A stretch of 64,000 nt of DNA from Suillus spraguei (taxonomy: Eukaryota; Basidiomycota; Agaricomycetes; Boletales; Suillaceae): NCBI GenBank assembly GCA_016800925.1, contig JABCPU010000071.1:157490-221489 (forward strand). The letters run 5' to 3'. Under the pieces are notes generated by a model that was given only the letters and a program-made list of their open reading frames with translations, made no database searches and was not told the DNA's origin. This document shows, one piece after another, positions 1 to 10,084 of this stretch. The translations under genes were made by a program, and so were the position numbers. Within the stretch, counting starts at the first letter, position 1. Every line of letters begins with the position of its first letter.

Positions 1-199
1 GAGCTGGGTATATGGGTGTCCTAGAGGTGATGACGGAGCCATGTCGTAGTCTTCATCTACAGGTGCCAACAAGGAGTCGTCGATGTTGTCCTCTTCCTCA
101 CCTTCAGCTTCATCTTCAGAATCCGACTCACTGTCACCTTGGATTAAAGAGGTAGACACTGTCTGTGTCCGAAAGTTAGACCGCCTACACTCCAGACTG

Positions 200-544
200 T
201 TATGCAGTGCTTACCCGTGTTCTGACCCACTTATCCACCAAAATAATGTGGATGCGACCCTTGGCTCTCGACCCGTGATTATGCATTTTCTTCCACGTTG
301 CATATGTTTTGAGATACGCTGGACACCAGAAAGTGCCATCGTCCTGATGGGTAACAACAACAGGTATTTTGGGATGCTCAACGAATGTGAAACTGCAATA
401 CGATGAATGAATCTGCAGGTGATGGTCATGCACATTGGGTACATTTAGGCGGCAGCTGTCACAATGACCATTTCTCGCCGCCATCTTCTGCAGGTAGGGT
501 AGGTCACTTGTCAAGAAGAAAACGAAGAGGTGTGGCATCTTCAA
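200..544 (-). CDS. Uncharacterised fragment with a zinc-finger-like stretch
   Basis: Open frame of 114 codons on the minus strand. It contains a CxxC-like pair near the N-terminus (CDSC) and further on a stretch FWCPAYLKTYATWKKMHNH that resembles a C2H2 finger with one cysteine lost. On the same strand, the bases nearer the window edge (about 80-180) could code an acidic, serine-rich tail. The segment of about 100-300 is visibly related to 53230-53370 in the same orientation, so it belongs to a repeated gene family. The gene runs off the left edge and no complete model can be drawn. I do not recognise the family. Confidence 0.3.
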   Translation of the reverse strand: MKMPHLFVFFLTSDLPYLQKMAARNGHCDSCRLNVPNVHDHHLQIHSSYCSFTFVEHPKIPVVVTHQDDGTFWCPAYLKTYATWKKMHNHGSRAKGRIHIILVDKWVRTRVSTA

Positions 545-2734
545 CCTGAAGTTCAGGTAAAGCCTAGTGGTTATGTATTGTTACGGCTGAAATACTTTCA
601 CTTATGTCCGTCTACTGACAACTACCAATAACTCACCTCCACATGACAAAGTATACCAGTTCCCGCCACCCGCTTCCGTCCAACCTCCAGTACATCAATT
701 ACATCGCTGCAAGCTAGTGCCATCACCAGGGAAATTGATGAACAACATGCTAATGCAGCTTTGGCAGGTACAGGTACGGTCTGGGGTAGTCACACCCGTA
801 GTGACCTCCAATCGGTAAGGCACAACTGTTGCAAATGTTCGCCGGAATCATCAAAATTCGGCTTATGAAACAACCTCCCATATATGGAACGCCCGCCACT
901 CCTGCGAACAACCGCAACATATGTGCTGCTATTTACCTGTTTATGCCTCAAAATCATACCCAGATCAGTATGATGTGCATGACATATAGAACTGAAAGAA
1001 GCTGAGACAGGGCCGAGGAGAAGGTGAGCCGGCAGCATAGTCTACGGAGACGTGCCGCTATAGCGCAATACACTTGGGTCGACGCCATGGGCAACGTAGA
1101 GAATGTAGACCTCATACACAGATGGCTTCTACAGGCGGGGCTAGTATCTGTGTCACATGCGGTTGAGATAGCTGGCACTGCGAGGCGATTGGATCTGCAG
1201 GTAAATGCATGAACTGTATAAGATCTCTGGGCGAGGTGTGCGTGTACCATGCCATTACAGTGAACCAAGATGTCCTCCAATGTCACATTGACAAGATGAC
1301 CAATATGTAGCTGATTTTGATCTCTTCACGGGCTGTATCAATAAAAACTTTGCTTCCTGGGATTGCGTCAACATACCCTCTCTTTAGCTAATTCCATGTT
1401 CCCTTCACTTGAGGGCTCCAACTAGAACTAGACGTAATTTCGGCAACGAGATGAAGGATGCGCGCCTCTATTGAAGTAGACACTGCCCTAGAATTCGAAA
1501 CAATAACCATGCTTGATGATGTCCTGCACAAATCCACCACTTCCGGGATGAACTCTGCGACGCGGGTGACGGTATCTGGGTAACCGGTACTAAGCCACTC
1601 TGCGTCTTTGAAAATTTGATGCTTCCAGTATTCCGTAAGAGAGCGGAATTGGTTCATCTCAGTCTTTTAAGCTATCATGATGCACATAACTAAACTGTCG
1701 TAAATAATAATTTTGAAAAAAACTGACTTTCTTGTCGAACGTGGAGGTAAGATTATCACGAGACTCATCAACAAGTCTGAGTGCCGTGTCACCGTCATCT
1801 GCTTGGAAGATAGTGTATGCTTTGTAGTTTCAATGGCAGAAATGGTCCAATTCTGCATTGTTAAATTTTCATGTATGCCGAAAGAACAGCATGGGAGATC
1901 ACATACAGTGAAATGCATGCCAAACTTCTCTCCTCTCTTTAGGTATTCGAATTCAAGTTTACAGCTTTGATTTTGCGCGAGCGTAGGAATGAATGGTCAT
2001 AGAACATTTTTTGCCCTTATAAATGTTTTTCTTTGTCGAGCAGGCCATCGGATACGTGCTCCCTGACAGAACTTCCCCATGTTTCGCAGACTCGCTACAG
2101 TAGATCGGTAGAAAGCGTGTTTGTAGAGTTTCAATTGCCCTCGTTACAGACCATGGTGGACGACAAATCCTGGGTCATGATGACGATAACCGGTCGGTGA
2201 CATGGTCTGTCGACGTTAGTGTTTGGAGATAACGCAAGAAGTTGATCCACTTATTATTTGCACAGAGAGAATATAAAGGTTATCGATGATCTAGAGAGTT
2301 CAGTGAAGGAGATTCCCCTGGTAGCTACAGGTGTCCAAGCCACTTCAATGTCAGAAAAATGTAAAGGGCCATTGTAATGCCGTCGGCTGGTCATATGAGT
2401 TGTAAGGTGCTTTCACCTGAGACTTGGCCAAATACTGGGTGACTTCCCATAGGCAAAATGATTGGCCGTTTCAGAGCGGATTGCGAGCTTGCGAGTGTTG
2501 ACGCGTGAAACATATGTCATAGGGACGCTCAAAGTTGGGTGCACACCGCACACGAACACGACCCCCCTCGCACACACACCTTCTCAAAACGGTAGTCTTA
2601 GATAAGCGTCGGACTTCGAACTAAACCTGCGCTGAAACTTGGATTGCTAGGCTGGCCTGAGGCCTTTTAGAACCTCAGTATTCCTCAAACCCTTCTTAGA
2701 TCTAGGCTTGCATTTGTTGTGGACTTGTGTTATT
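545..2734. other. No supportable gene
   Basis: Short overlapping open frames occur on both strands but none shows a recognisable motif or a convincing exon chain. The minus-strand frames at 790-1286 and 1388-1657 could be exons of the gene that continues to the left edge, but nothing proves it. No repeat structure was seen here. Confidence 0.4.
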
Positions 2735-4748
2735 TTAAATAAATCCATGTTGTGTAAATTCTGAGGGAGTTCTGAATCCAGTTGTATACAGCAAAATTGT
2801 AGGACTCAGAAAGTAGGAAGCAATGGGGAGCATAGCCAAAAATAAAGGCCTAGTATGAAAGTAGAATATTGATAAAATGTAGGAACGAGAATGTATAACA
2901 TACAGAAATATATTTGCCCAGATGCAAGCTAACAAAGACATCACCCAAATTCCCCAACTCAGATAAGGGCTGATAAGGGCTGACCAGGACGTGCAAGGTT
3001 GCAAAAGGTGCACCAGGCGTATCAGCACACGGAAGGAGGGGAAAACAATGTATAAGATATGGTTGAGAAACTCAATTGTAGGTAAGATGATGGAGGTTGG
3101 GTAAGTAACTTGTACCTTAGCATGGATTTTAAGCTTAGAAGCATTGATATGCCAATATTACTTATATGTTCTGATCTGGTGATGAATTCTGATAAGACCA
3201 TTTCATTTCGGTATTGTAATACATGGGTATGAGCAGACAGTACAAGTACAACTAAGAGTGGAACATGTACCAAACCTTCTGAGGGGAGTCTCGGTACAAC
3301 AGTGACAACAAGAGGGACACATGTGATGGTTGGACATCGGACAGCAGCTTGAATGTGAATTGCGCATGAGAGGTGGGACAATGACAAGAGCGAAACATGT
3401 GATGATTGGACAGCAGCTTGGAGACACATCCTGAGTGAGAAAAATCAGCGTCGACAATGAGACAAAATGGACAATCATTACATATCATTTTCTTCCCCTC
3501 CTTTTCTTTGGTGTGCTAGTGGATTTAGCAGTCTTGTCACTGGCCTTCAGCTGTGCTTTGCGGGGCAATCTTTGAACTGAAGTCTCAACTTCCTCTGCTT
3601 CGGAATCCATAAGTGGGCTTTCCGGTTGGTTTAACTTGCGGGGAAGTGGCATGGATGCCTCAGATGACGCTGTGTGAACCGGATGTGACTTTGAAGTCGA
3701 GGGAGCAGCTGCAGGTGAGCATGGGGCTTGCACCTGGGACTTACTAGCCGCAGGCTGATGCGGTGTTGCAGCCAGGGGAGCAGGTAAAGAGGAATGCACA
3801 GTAGGAGAAGGCGAGGCTGATGTGTTTGTGTCCTTGTGAGTATGCAGCCGTGGAGGAAGCATCTCCGTGTCAATACTTGATGGAGCAGGCGGTGGTGGAG
3901 CAGGTTCCACTGTTCTTGTGAGATTTGCAGATCGAAGAGCAAACTGTTTGCACATCAATGCAACATTGTCTTCATCTTCGTCCAAGTCTCCAGCATCTGA
4001 GGTTGCAGAGGTCGAGAGGGCGGCCGCATGTCCAGCCTTGTCTTTGAATAATTTTCTTAAACAGAAAGTGGTCAGCAAATGTAATACAAGAACATTTAAA
4101 TGTACAGATTGTAGTGTTGTAGGATTGCCGTTGCCCATGCTTTGTCTGGTGGATTGCGAATGACATCGATAATCCTGTAATAAAACTTTCAATACAAGAA
4201 TTTACCGTCCTCTGCGGTCCATTTGTCATGAGAAGTGATTGCCGAGCATGCCTATAGTCAAAGACAATCAAATCAGCGAGTTGTGTGCTACATAACAACT
4301 CACCTGGATGGCTGCATAAGTGATGTTTTCAGCTTCTACTGTCATCATTCCATGGATTATGGCATTGCAAGAATCGGAGATGTGGAAGTCGTCTCCAGCG
4401 AGTGCAGATGAGGGACTGGTAAGTACATGTTTCATAACCTTGAGCAAGGTGAGTCTGTTGTTGAGAGATCAACACACGGAAACTCACATGTTCAACTAGA
4501 AATCCTTCGAAAAGGCCGTCCTGCACATTCATCAGGTCAAAGGCCTCCCCAGCCACTCCAGCAGCTCCGGCCTTATACAATAGTGCCAGCCAAGCTCGCG
4601 CGTCCATGTTTATAGTTCCAGCCTCGAGTTTAGCTTTAGTTCTGGTCGGGTGATATTAGTATTTGAACATGCAACAACAAAAAACAAGTACATACACTGA
4701 AGGGTCCTTTTGATATTCAGAAAGGAACTTGATGGGACACAACATGCA

Positions 4749-4975
4749 TGTGAAGATCTGAAGAGGCTTGGACTAGGGATGAGGGACAAGAACAAAGACT
4801 TCACATTGGGTCAAAAGACTACTCAACAATATTCGATGGTGAGAGGTATTAATATGCTGATTAAGATGGAGAATCAAAGGAAAACGTGTCTGAAGCATGT
4901 ATTGAAGAGTGATTGTGTATGTAAAAGAAAAGGATGAGTACATACGAGAGTGACGTCGATAGTCATATCTTGATA
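4749..4975 (-). repeat. 3' LTR of the small LTR element
   Basis: 227 bp, starts TGTGAAGATC and ends ATATCTTGATA on the plus strand. It differs from its partner at 6261-6487 at roughly ten positions, mostly transitions. Confidence 0.8.
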
Positions 4976-5879
4976 CTCCCACTCAAATGCAAATCACTAT
5001 ATGCTCGTGTGACCATATCTCTCTCGACAATGCTCCTACTCAGAAAAGGATGCCGAATAAGGTGACGATGATAGTAGTAGAAGGATATATGAAGGCAGGA
5101 ATTTCAGTAGGCAACCTTCCTTCACTGACGAAATGAATACCAGAGGGTATGGATAATACTGAAAGCGAAAATTGAGGAGTAATTATGAGAGATGGTGGAT
5201 ATGATGACAGCGGACATGTTTCTGGATGCACTCCCACTTGGAAATAAGGGAAGAATGAAGAACCACGGAAGAACAAGTGCAAACAGTGATGATGAGAGGT
5301 GGCAGATAGTGCCAATGCCAATGATGGTAAATAGATGTCGATGATAGCAACAGAATGAGGTTTGTTGAGGATGGTGTCAATAGTGAGAGAGGATGGCGCA
5401 TTGTGGATTGAGTAGAGATGGGTTGGCAGCAGTGACCAGACCTAGCAAGACTGAAAACAAATATATGTTCCCACTGGAAGACATATCACTCAGAACTCGT
5501 GAGTTGTAACATCTATGCCATATCAAATAGTGCTCCCACTCAGAGATGAACAGATAATGAGGAAAAGAATGATGGTGATGGTGTGTGATTGGGAAGGGCG
5601 AGTGATAAAGAGATAGTGGTTTTGTGCAGAGAGTGAACAATGATAAGGGGACTGATATCTGATGCGCGGGAAGATGCATAGACAGTGTGGTTTAATCCAG
5701 AATCAATGCTCAAAGTAAGATGTGTGAAACGAAGTGGTCAGGCAGCTGTGACCAAGCTAGCTGCGTGGGAAGATGCTGAAGTTGTTCAATAGGCCGACGA
5801 GACCAAAGTGAAATGAATGTGATAATAATGAATGGCTTGAGGCTTGAAGCTTTGGGACTGTCAGCAATAGTGACATAGT

Positions 5880-6100
5880 GTTGGCGAAAACAACTGTCAG
5901 GGATGGCCTGTGATGAAGGATTGGCAATGCCATGATGAAGACAGCTGTCAGCGATGGTGACAGAGAATCGGCGATGCCATAATGGAAACGACTCTCAGGG
6001 ATTACCCATGACAAAGAATTGGCAATGCCATGGTGAAAACAGCTGTCAGCAATGGTGACAGAGAATCGGTGATGCCATAATGGAAATGACTGTCAAACGA
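5880..6100. repeat. 98-bp tandem repeat inside the small LTR element
   Basis: The segment beginning ACAGCTGTCAG at 5941 recurs at 6039 (period 98), including the shared words GGTGACAGAGAATCGG and GATGCCATAATGGAAA. Half-units with GGCAATGCCATG alternate, so the unit itself appears to be an older duplication of about 50 bp. Confidence 0.7.
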
Positions 6101-6248
6101 TGAGTTGGCGGTTTGCACAACAATACATCAGTGATGGTGACAAAGATTGATGGAGAGACGAGGTTCCTCTGGTAGCTATTGAAAGCCCCAAGGGATAAAT
6201 GAGAGTGTATGAAACGAATGAATGAGTAAAGTTCCCTAGTCTAAGCCA

Positions 6249-6260
6249 GAGCTCATAACC
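6249..6260 (-). other. Primer binding site (initiator tRNA-Met half-molecule type)
   Basis: On the minus strand this reads GGTTATGAGCTC directly after the 5' LTR. Eukaryotic initiator tRNA-Met has GGGCTCATAACCC in its anticodon stem-loop, so 11 of 12 bases pair. This type of site is known from copia and Ty5. Confidence 0.65.
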
Positions 6261-6487
6261 TGTGAAGATCTGAAGAGGCTTGGACTAGGGATGAGGGACA
6301 AGAACGAAGACTTCACATTGGGTCAAAAGACTACTCAACAATATTTGACGGTGAGAGGTATTAATATGCTGATTAAGACGGAGAATCAAAGGCAAACGTG
6401 TCTGAAGCATGTATCAAAGAGTGATTGCATATGTAAAAGAAAAGGATGAGTACGTATGAGAGTGACGTCGATAGTCATATCTTGACA
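6261..6487 (-). repeat. 5' LTR of the small LTR element
   Basis: 227 bp, TGTGAAG...TTGACA, direct repeat of 4749-4975. It lies next to the tRNA-Met-type primer site and therefore is the 5' copy for a minus-strand element. Confidence 0.8.
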
Positions 6488-7685
6488 ATGTGTGCCAGTT
6501 GTGGGTGGTTGAGACCCATCTTTGCACATGACTCCTTGCTTTCTGGGAAAACAGAGGGCTCCAGACCCTTGCTGTCAAAGGTGGCATATCGTGCAATGCT
6601 CCTTTTCAAGTGAGCCGTGTCTTCAGATCACACCTGTCCAATCAAATATTGCATCTGCAAAGTCATTAGTTAACTAAAAGGTGCATATATGTGCACATAC
6701 ATCATCAAGAATCTCCTGTAGCTCGGCAGACTTCTTTCAATCACCTTTCATGAGTTCTTGGAGATAAGGTGTGCCAGCGATAGTCTTCTTGTAGGTTCGG
6801 AGGATCTAGTCCTGCGTGTCCTTTGATCTAGTAGCTGTTAGTCATACAGATATGACACACAACAAATATTACTTATGTATTAGACAGAAGAGAATTGTAT
6901 GCGTCGTCCACATCAGAGTCATTGTCAGATTGAGCATGCACGTCCTTGATTAGAGGTGCGATGCGGAAGACATCCTTGAGAATGCAGAACATGTTGATCC
7001 CTCGAGGGATCCATCGAGCAAAGTTCAGACATTGATCGTGTGGTGTCATAGCACCCCTTCATGCGTCAATAGAATATTATCCACAAGTATTCAAAGTACT
7101 TACTTTTCCTCCTTTTGATGGCTAAAATAAAATATAAAGTCAATATATGCGTGTATATATGCCAGTAACTCACAATTGTGGGCGTTTCAATGTCTTAGCT
7201 CTCAAATGTTGCATCATTTTGACTTTCTCCTCTTCCTCATCAGAAGGTTTGCACTTCTGTTTACTGAGTTTTGATGGCTGTGTGAGTGAGTCAGACTTGT
7301 GCTTGCGTTTCCCAAGTTTCACAGGCTCTGGGGATTTGAATGAAGTCTCAGATGTGCTATGCACATACAAATCCGATGTTTCAGGGAGAATGGATGAACT
7401 CAAATATGAGCCAGCATGATGGCGCGCTGACATGATGGTGGTATGAGTTAAGGGTTAGGGCATGGGACTGATATGATTAAGTTCCAAATGTTTGGTTATG
7501 TTGATGTGATATTAGGTCACATGATTATATGCACTATATGTGCGACAAGAAATACAATTAATGCAATTCTACAATTACAAAATATAATGTACGTGCAGAG
7601 TGATAGAGTAAAGTGCAAAGAGCAAAAGTAACAGCACAGCAAAGTATAATCTAAGTCAGTCTGCAGTTACAAGAGCAGGTAAAGC

Positions 7686-8251
7686 TCACAAGATATCTAG
7701 ACCAGCAATGCAATCATTAGCTTCCACATCCCTGAAATGATGGCGGTGGACAGGCAGCCAAGCAGTGCTGTCAAATTTAGGTTTGCGTAGCAGGGGATTT
7801 TTGCTGATTCTGACTAGGCGAACTGGTTTCGCCTTGATGGAGTTAATCCTATAGATTAAGTTTTAGCAATGTCATGATCTGGCAAATATAAAAAGAAACC
7901 TTACCTGGAACTGTGAGACATGATCGCAAGGCCTGCAAGATCTTCAGCGAGTTTGATGGTATCGGTTGCGAACCTGTAAATTTTGATGTTAGTGGATACA
8001 ACTCACTAGAACACTACTTACCTTTTGGTCCTCTCGCTCTTGCGATTTGTCGACGAGGTCCTGTAGATTAAGTTAGCAAATCGTATTGTGAGAGAATCAA
8101 ATGATACTTACTTTTTTCTCTTATGATTCCCCAGAATCAACAAGTCTGCCTCGCTATCTGAGGATTCTTCGATGTGAACCATCTTGACAATAACATTGTC
8201 ACGGATGATGACCTGCTTGGCACCATTAATGATGATGGACTCAGATGCCAT
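7686..8251 (-). CDS. Small 4-exon gene, 136 codons, unknown function
   Basis: Exons 8112-8251, 8022-8060, 7905-7973 and 7686-7848 join through three short introns with GTAAGT/GTAAGT/GTAAGG donors, CTAAC- or CTAAA-like branch sites and CAG/CAG/TAG acceptors. Splicing gives an uninterrupted frame of 411 nt including the TGA stop. The product starts MASESIIINGAKQVII, has an acidic patch (ESSDSEAD), a basic patch (NHKRKK, RKSERTKR) and ends NDCIAGLDIL. The two basic patches suggest a nuclear protein. Unlike its neighbours it carries no premature stop. I do not recognise the family. It sits 255 bp upstream of the start of the broken gene at 3485-7431, on the same strand, and may have been part of one transposon-like unit with it. 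Confidence 0.55.
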
Positions 8252-8729
8252 AGTATACAATTATAAAGAATGGTAGTGGTGGAATATAAAGTCAAGTACA
8301 TGATTCAAGTCGCGTTACAATGCCAGTATTTGCCAGCTGACTTCAAAATGTCATGTGATTGTGTCGCGCTTTGGTGAGTTGTATCATGTCTTATGTAGAT
8401 ATTTACTAATGCATACACTTCATTCCTGACTCAACTCTACAGGCTCGTCTTTCAAGAATTCGGTTGCCAAATCCGCTTATTCTAGGTACTTCACATTCTC
8501 ACTCTCCTCCCTGAACTCTACAGACTGACCGAGCATCTTCACTATATTCTCTTTACATGTGGTCCCACATTGTTGCATTCCTCTTTGCATTCCTGTCCCA
8601 TTCTAACTAAACTCCCAGACATTGACACTTGCACTTTTAGATCAACCTTCACCTTTGCGACACCACACCGCCCGTTCCACTCATCATTATGGCTGCTGTT
8701 CATGGACCGTGAGTACCTGCCCATCCAGG

Positions 8730-9560
8730 TTTCCTGTTTATGCGCACAGTTCATTACCCATCTTTTCTTGTTTTACGGTGAGCAGGTTTCCCATTTATGC
8801 ACGTGGTTCATTACCCATCTTTTTGCCTGTTCAGACTCACATTCTCACCTGCCATCACACCTTATGTCTCCCATTCAACTGCAGATTGTATTCCTGTTGT
8901 GCAAACCCTTGCACCTGGCCATCTCCACCACATCTTCTGTTAATTGGCTGCTCATCAGCTTGTTAATTGACTGGTGAGTCTGTTTCTTTGTCTCACCCGC
9001 CCTCACATTCTCACCTGCCATCACATTCTCACCTGCCATCACACCTTATGTCTCACATTCAACTGCAGATTGTATTCCTGTTGTGCAATGGTGAGCAGGT
9101 TTGCTGTTTATGTGCGCAGTTCATTACCCATCTTTTTACCTGTCCACAGTACCGCCCTTCGTCATCTAACTCCCAAGTAAAGCTTCCCCATTTCATCACT
9201 TATGCTCTTCACCGCACCAAACTCCACACTTTGGTAACCTTTGCTGCCCTAGCTCCCAAAACCTCAGTTCACCGGTCACAAGCAGGTTTCCTGTTTATGC
9301 GTGCAGTTCATTACCCATCCGGCCATCACATTCTCACCCGCCATCATGTCTTATGTCTCCCATTCAACTGCAGAATGTATTCCTGTTGTGCAAAAATAGT
9401 GAGCAGGTTTCCCATTGATGCACGCAGTTCATTACCCATCTTTTGACCTGTCCAGAGTACCCCCCTTTGTCATCTAACTCCCAAGTAAAGCTTCCCCATT
9501 TCATCGCTTATGCCCTTCACCACACCAAACTCCACACTTCAGTAACCTTTGCTGCCCTAG
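8730..9560 (+). repeat. Tandem duplication of intron/exon sequence in front of a cyclin fragment
   Basis: The word CAGTTCATTACCCATCTTTT recurs several times between about 8750 and 9440, and CTGCAGATTGTATTCCTGTTG recurs near 8880, 9065 and, slightly changed, 9368. A coding piece (SSNSQVKLPHFI.YALH.TK) occurs at about 9160 and again 308 bp later at about 9468. The array therefore contains a partial copy of the first cyclin exon together with its preceding intron. Confidence 0.65.
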
Positions 9561-9853
9561 TTCTCTTCCAGCAACTCAAGGCTCACTTTCCCACTGCTCA
9601 GGGATCTTCGAGTCACTGTCTTTTCATATCGGCTTTCATGCTTGCATCAAAGGTGATCTGTGACAATACTTACTCCAACAAATCCTGGAGTATCATAGCC
9701 CAGGGCATGTTCCAATTGCAGGAGATCAACCAGATGGAGCACAAGATGTGTCAGTATCTGGAGTGGGAGCTCAATGTGGATCCAGTAACCTATGTGGAGT
9801 TCGAGGATATGGCCAAGAAGGATTTTGTAGGTCAAGGACCTTATCCCACTTAC
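9443..9853 (+). pseudogene. Cyclin-box protein fragment (PCL/Pho80-like)
   Basis: The frame contains VTFAALVLFQQLKAHFP, then SSSHCLFISAFMLASKV, CDNTYSNKSWSI and EHKMCQYLEWELNVDP, which together follow the helices of a fungal cyclin box of the Pcl/Pho80 type (cyclin partners of Pho85-like kinases). Similarity fades after YPTYILPS at about 9850; beyond it the frame (to 9988) codes unrelated residues. No cyclin start codon or complete N-terminus is visible, because upstream sequence is tandemly duplicated intron/exon material. It reads as a displaced or partially duplicated cyclin exon, probably not a working gene, though a spliced product cannot be excluded. Confidence 0.6.
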
Positions 9854-10084
9854 ATTCTTCCCTCGTCGTCAATATGGCCATCATTATCCTTCACCTCCAA
9901 AACCTGCTTTGCCTCTGCTGAATTATTCCTATATTACCCCACCCACAATGCCAGATATGCCATCACCATGTTATTCAATATCAACTGAGGAAGGCCACCA
10001 ATCTTCTTTTTGATCTCTCGAAGTAGTGAATACATGGTAGTGACTAAATGTAGTAGACACAGCTAAATCAAATCTATTTTTCAA

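Larger units (their letters stand above)
4749..6487 (-). mobile_element. Small non-autonomous LTR retroelement (TRIM/LARD-like, copia-type priming)
   Basis: Two direct repeats of 227 bp, both starting TGTGAAG and ending TTGACA/TTGATA, flank 1285 bp with no coding capacity. Read on the minus strand, the bases directly inside the 5' LTR (6249-6260) are complementary to the anticodon stem-loop of initiator methionine tRNA, the half-tRNA priming used by copia and Ty5. The bases directly inside the 3' LTR read GAGTGGGAG, a polypurine tract. Flanking 5-mers ATGCA and ATGTG are a degraded target duplication. Host coding sequence rejoins in frame across the element, confirming it as an insertion. Lacking gag and pol, it must have been mobilised by a copia relative. 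Confidence 0.75.
3485..7431 (-). pseudogene. Uncharacterised multi-exon gene, broken by an LTR element and stops
   Basis: Start at 7431 (MSARHHAGSYLSS), followed by an acidic/basic N-terminus and a GT..AG intron from about 7172. Later exons carry the landmarks ARWIPRG (about 7020), MGLNHPQLAHM (about 6490), LCPIKFLSEYQKDP (about 4745), AGLFEGFL-like LFEGFLVEH (about 4505), DFHISDSCNAIIHGMM (about 4390) and KAWATAILQHYN (about 4130). The last exon gives a Pro/Ser-rich tail ending in a basic KKRRGRK, suggesting a nuclear protein. I know proteins with these landmarks only as uncharacterised multi-copy Agaricomycete hypotheticals. The gene is interrupted by the small LTR element at 4749-6487; bases on either side rejoin in frame (LAHM then LCPI). 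At least two more in-frame stops occur around 6740-6820. It is very probably non-functional. Confidence 0.6.
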
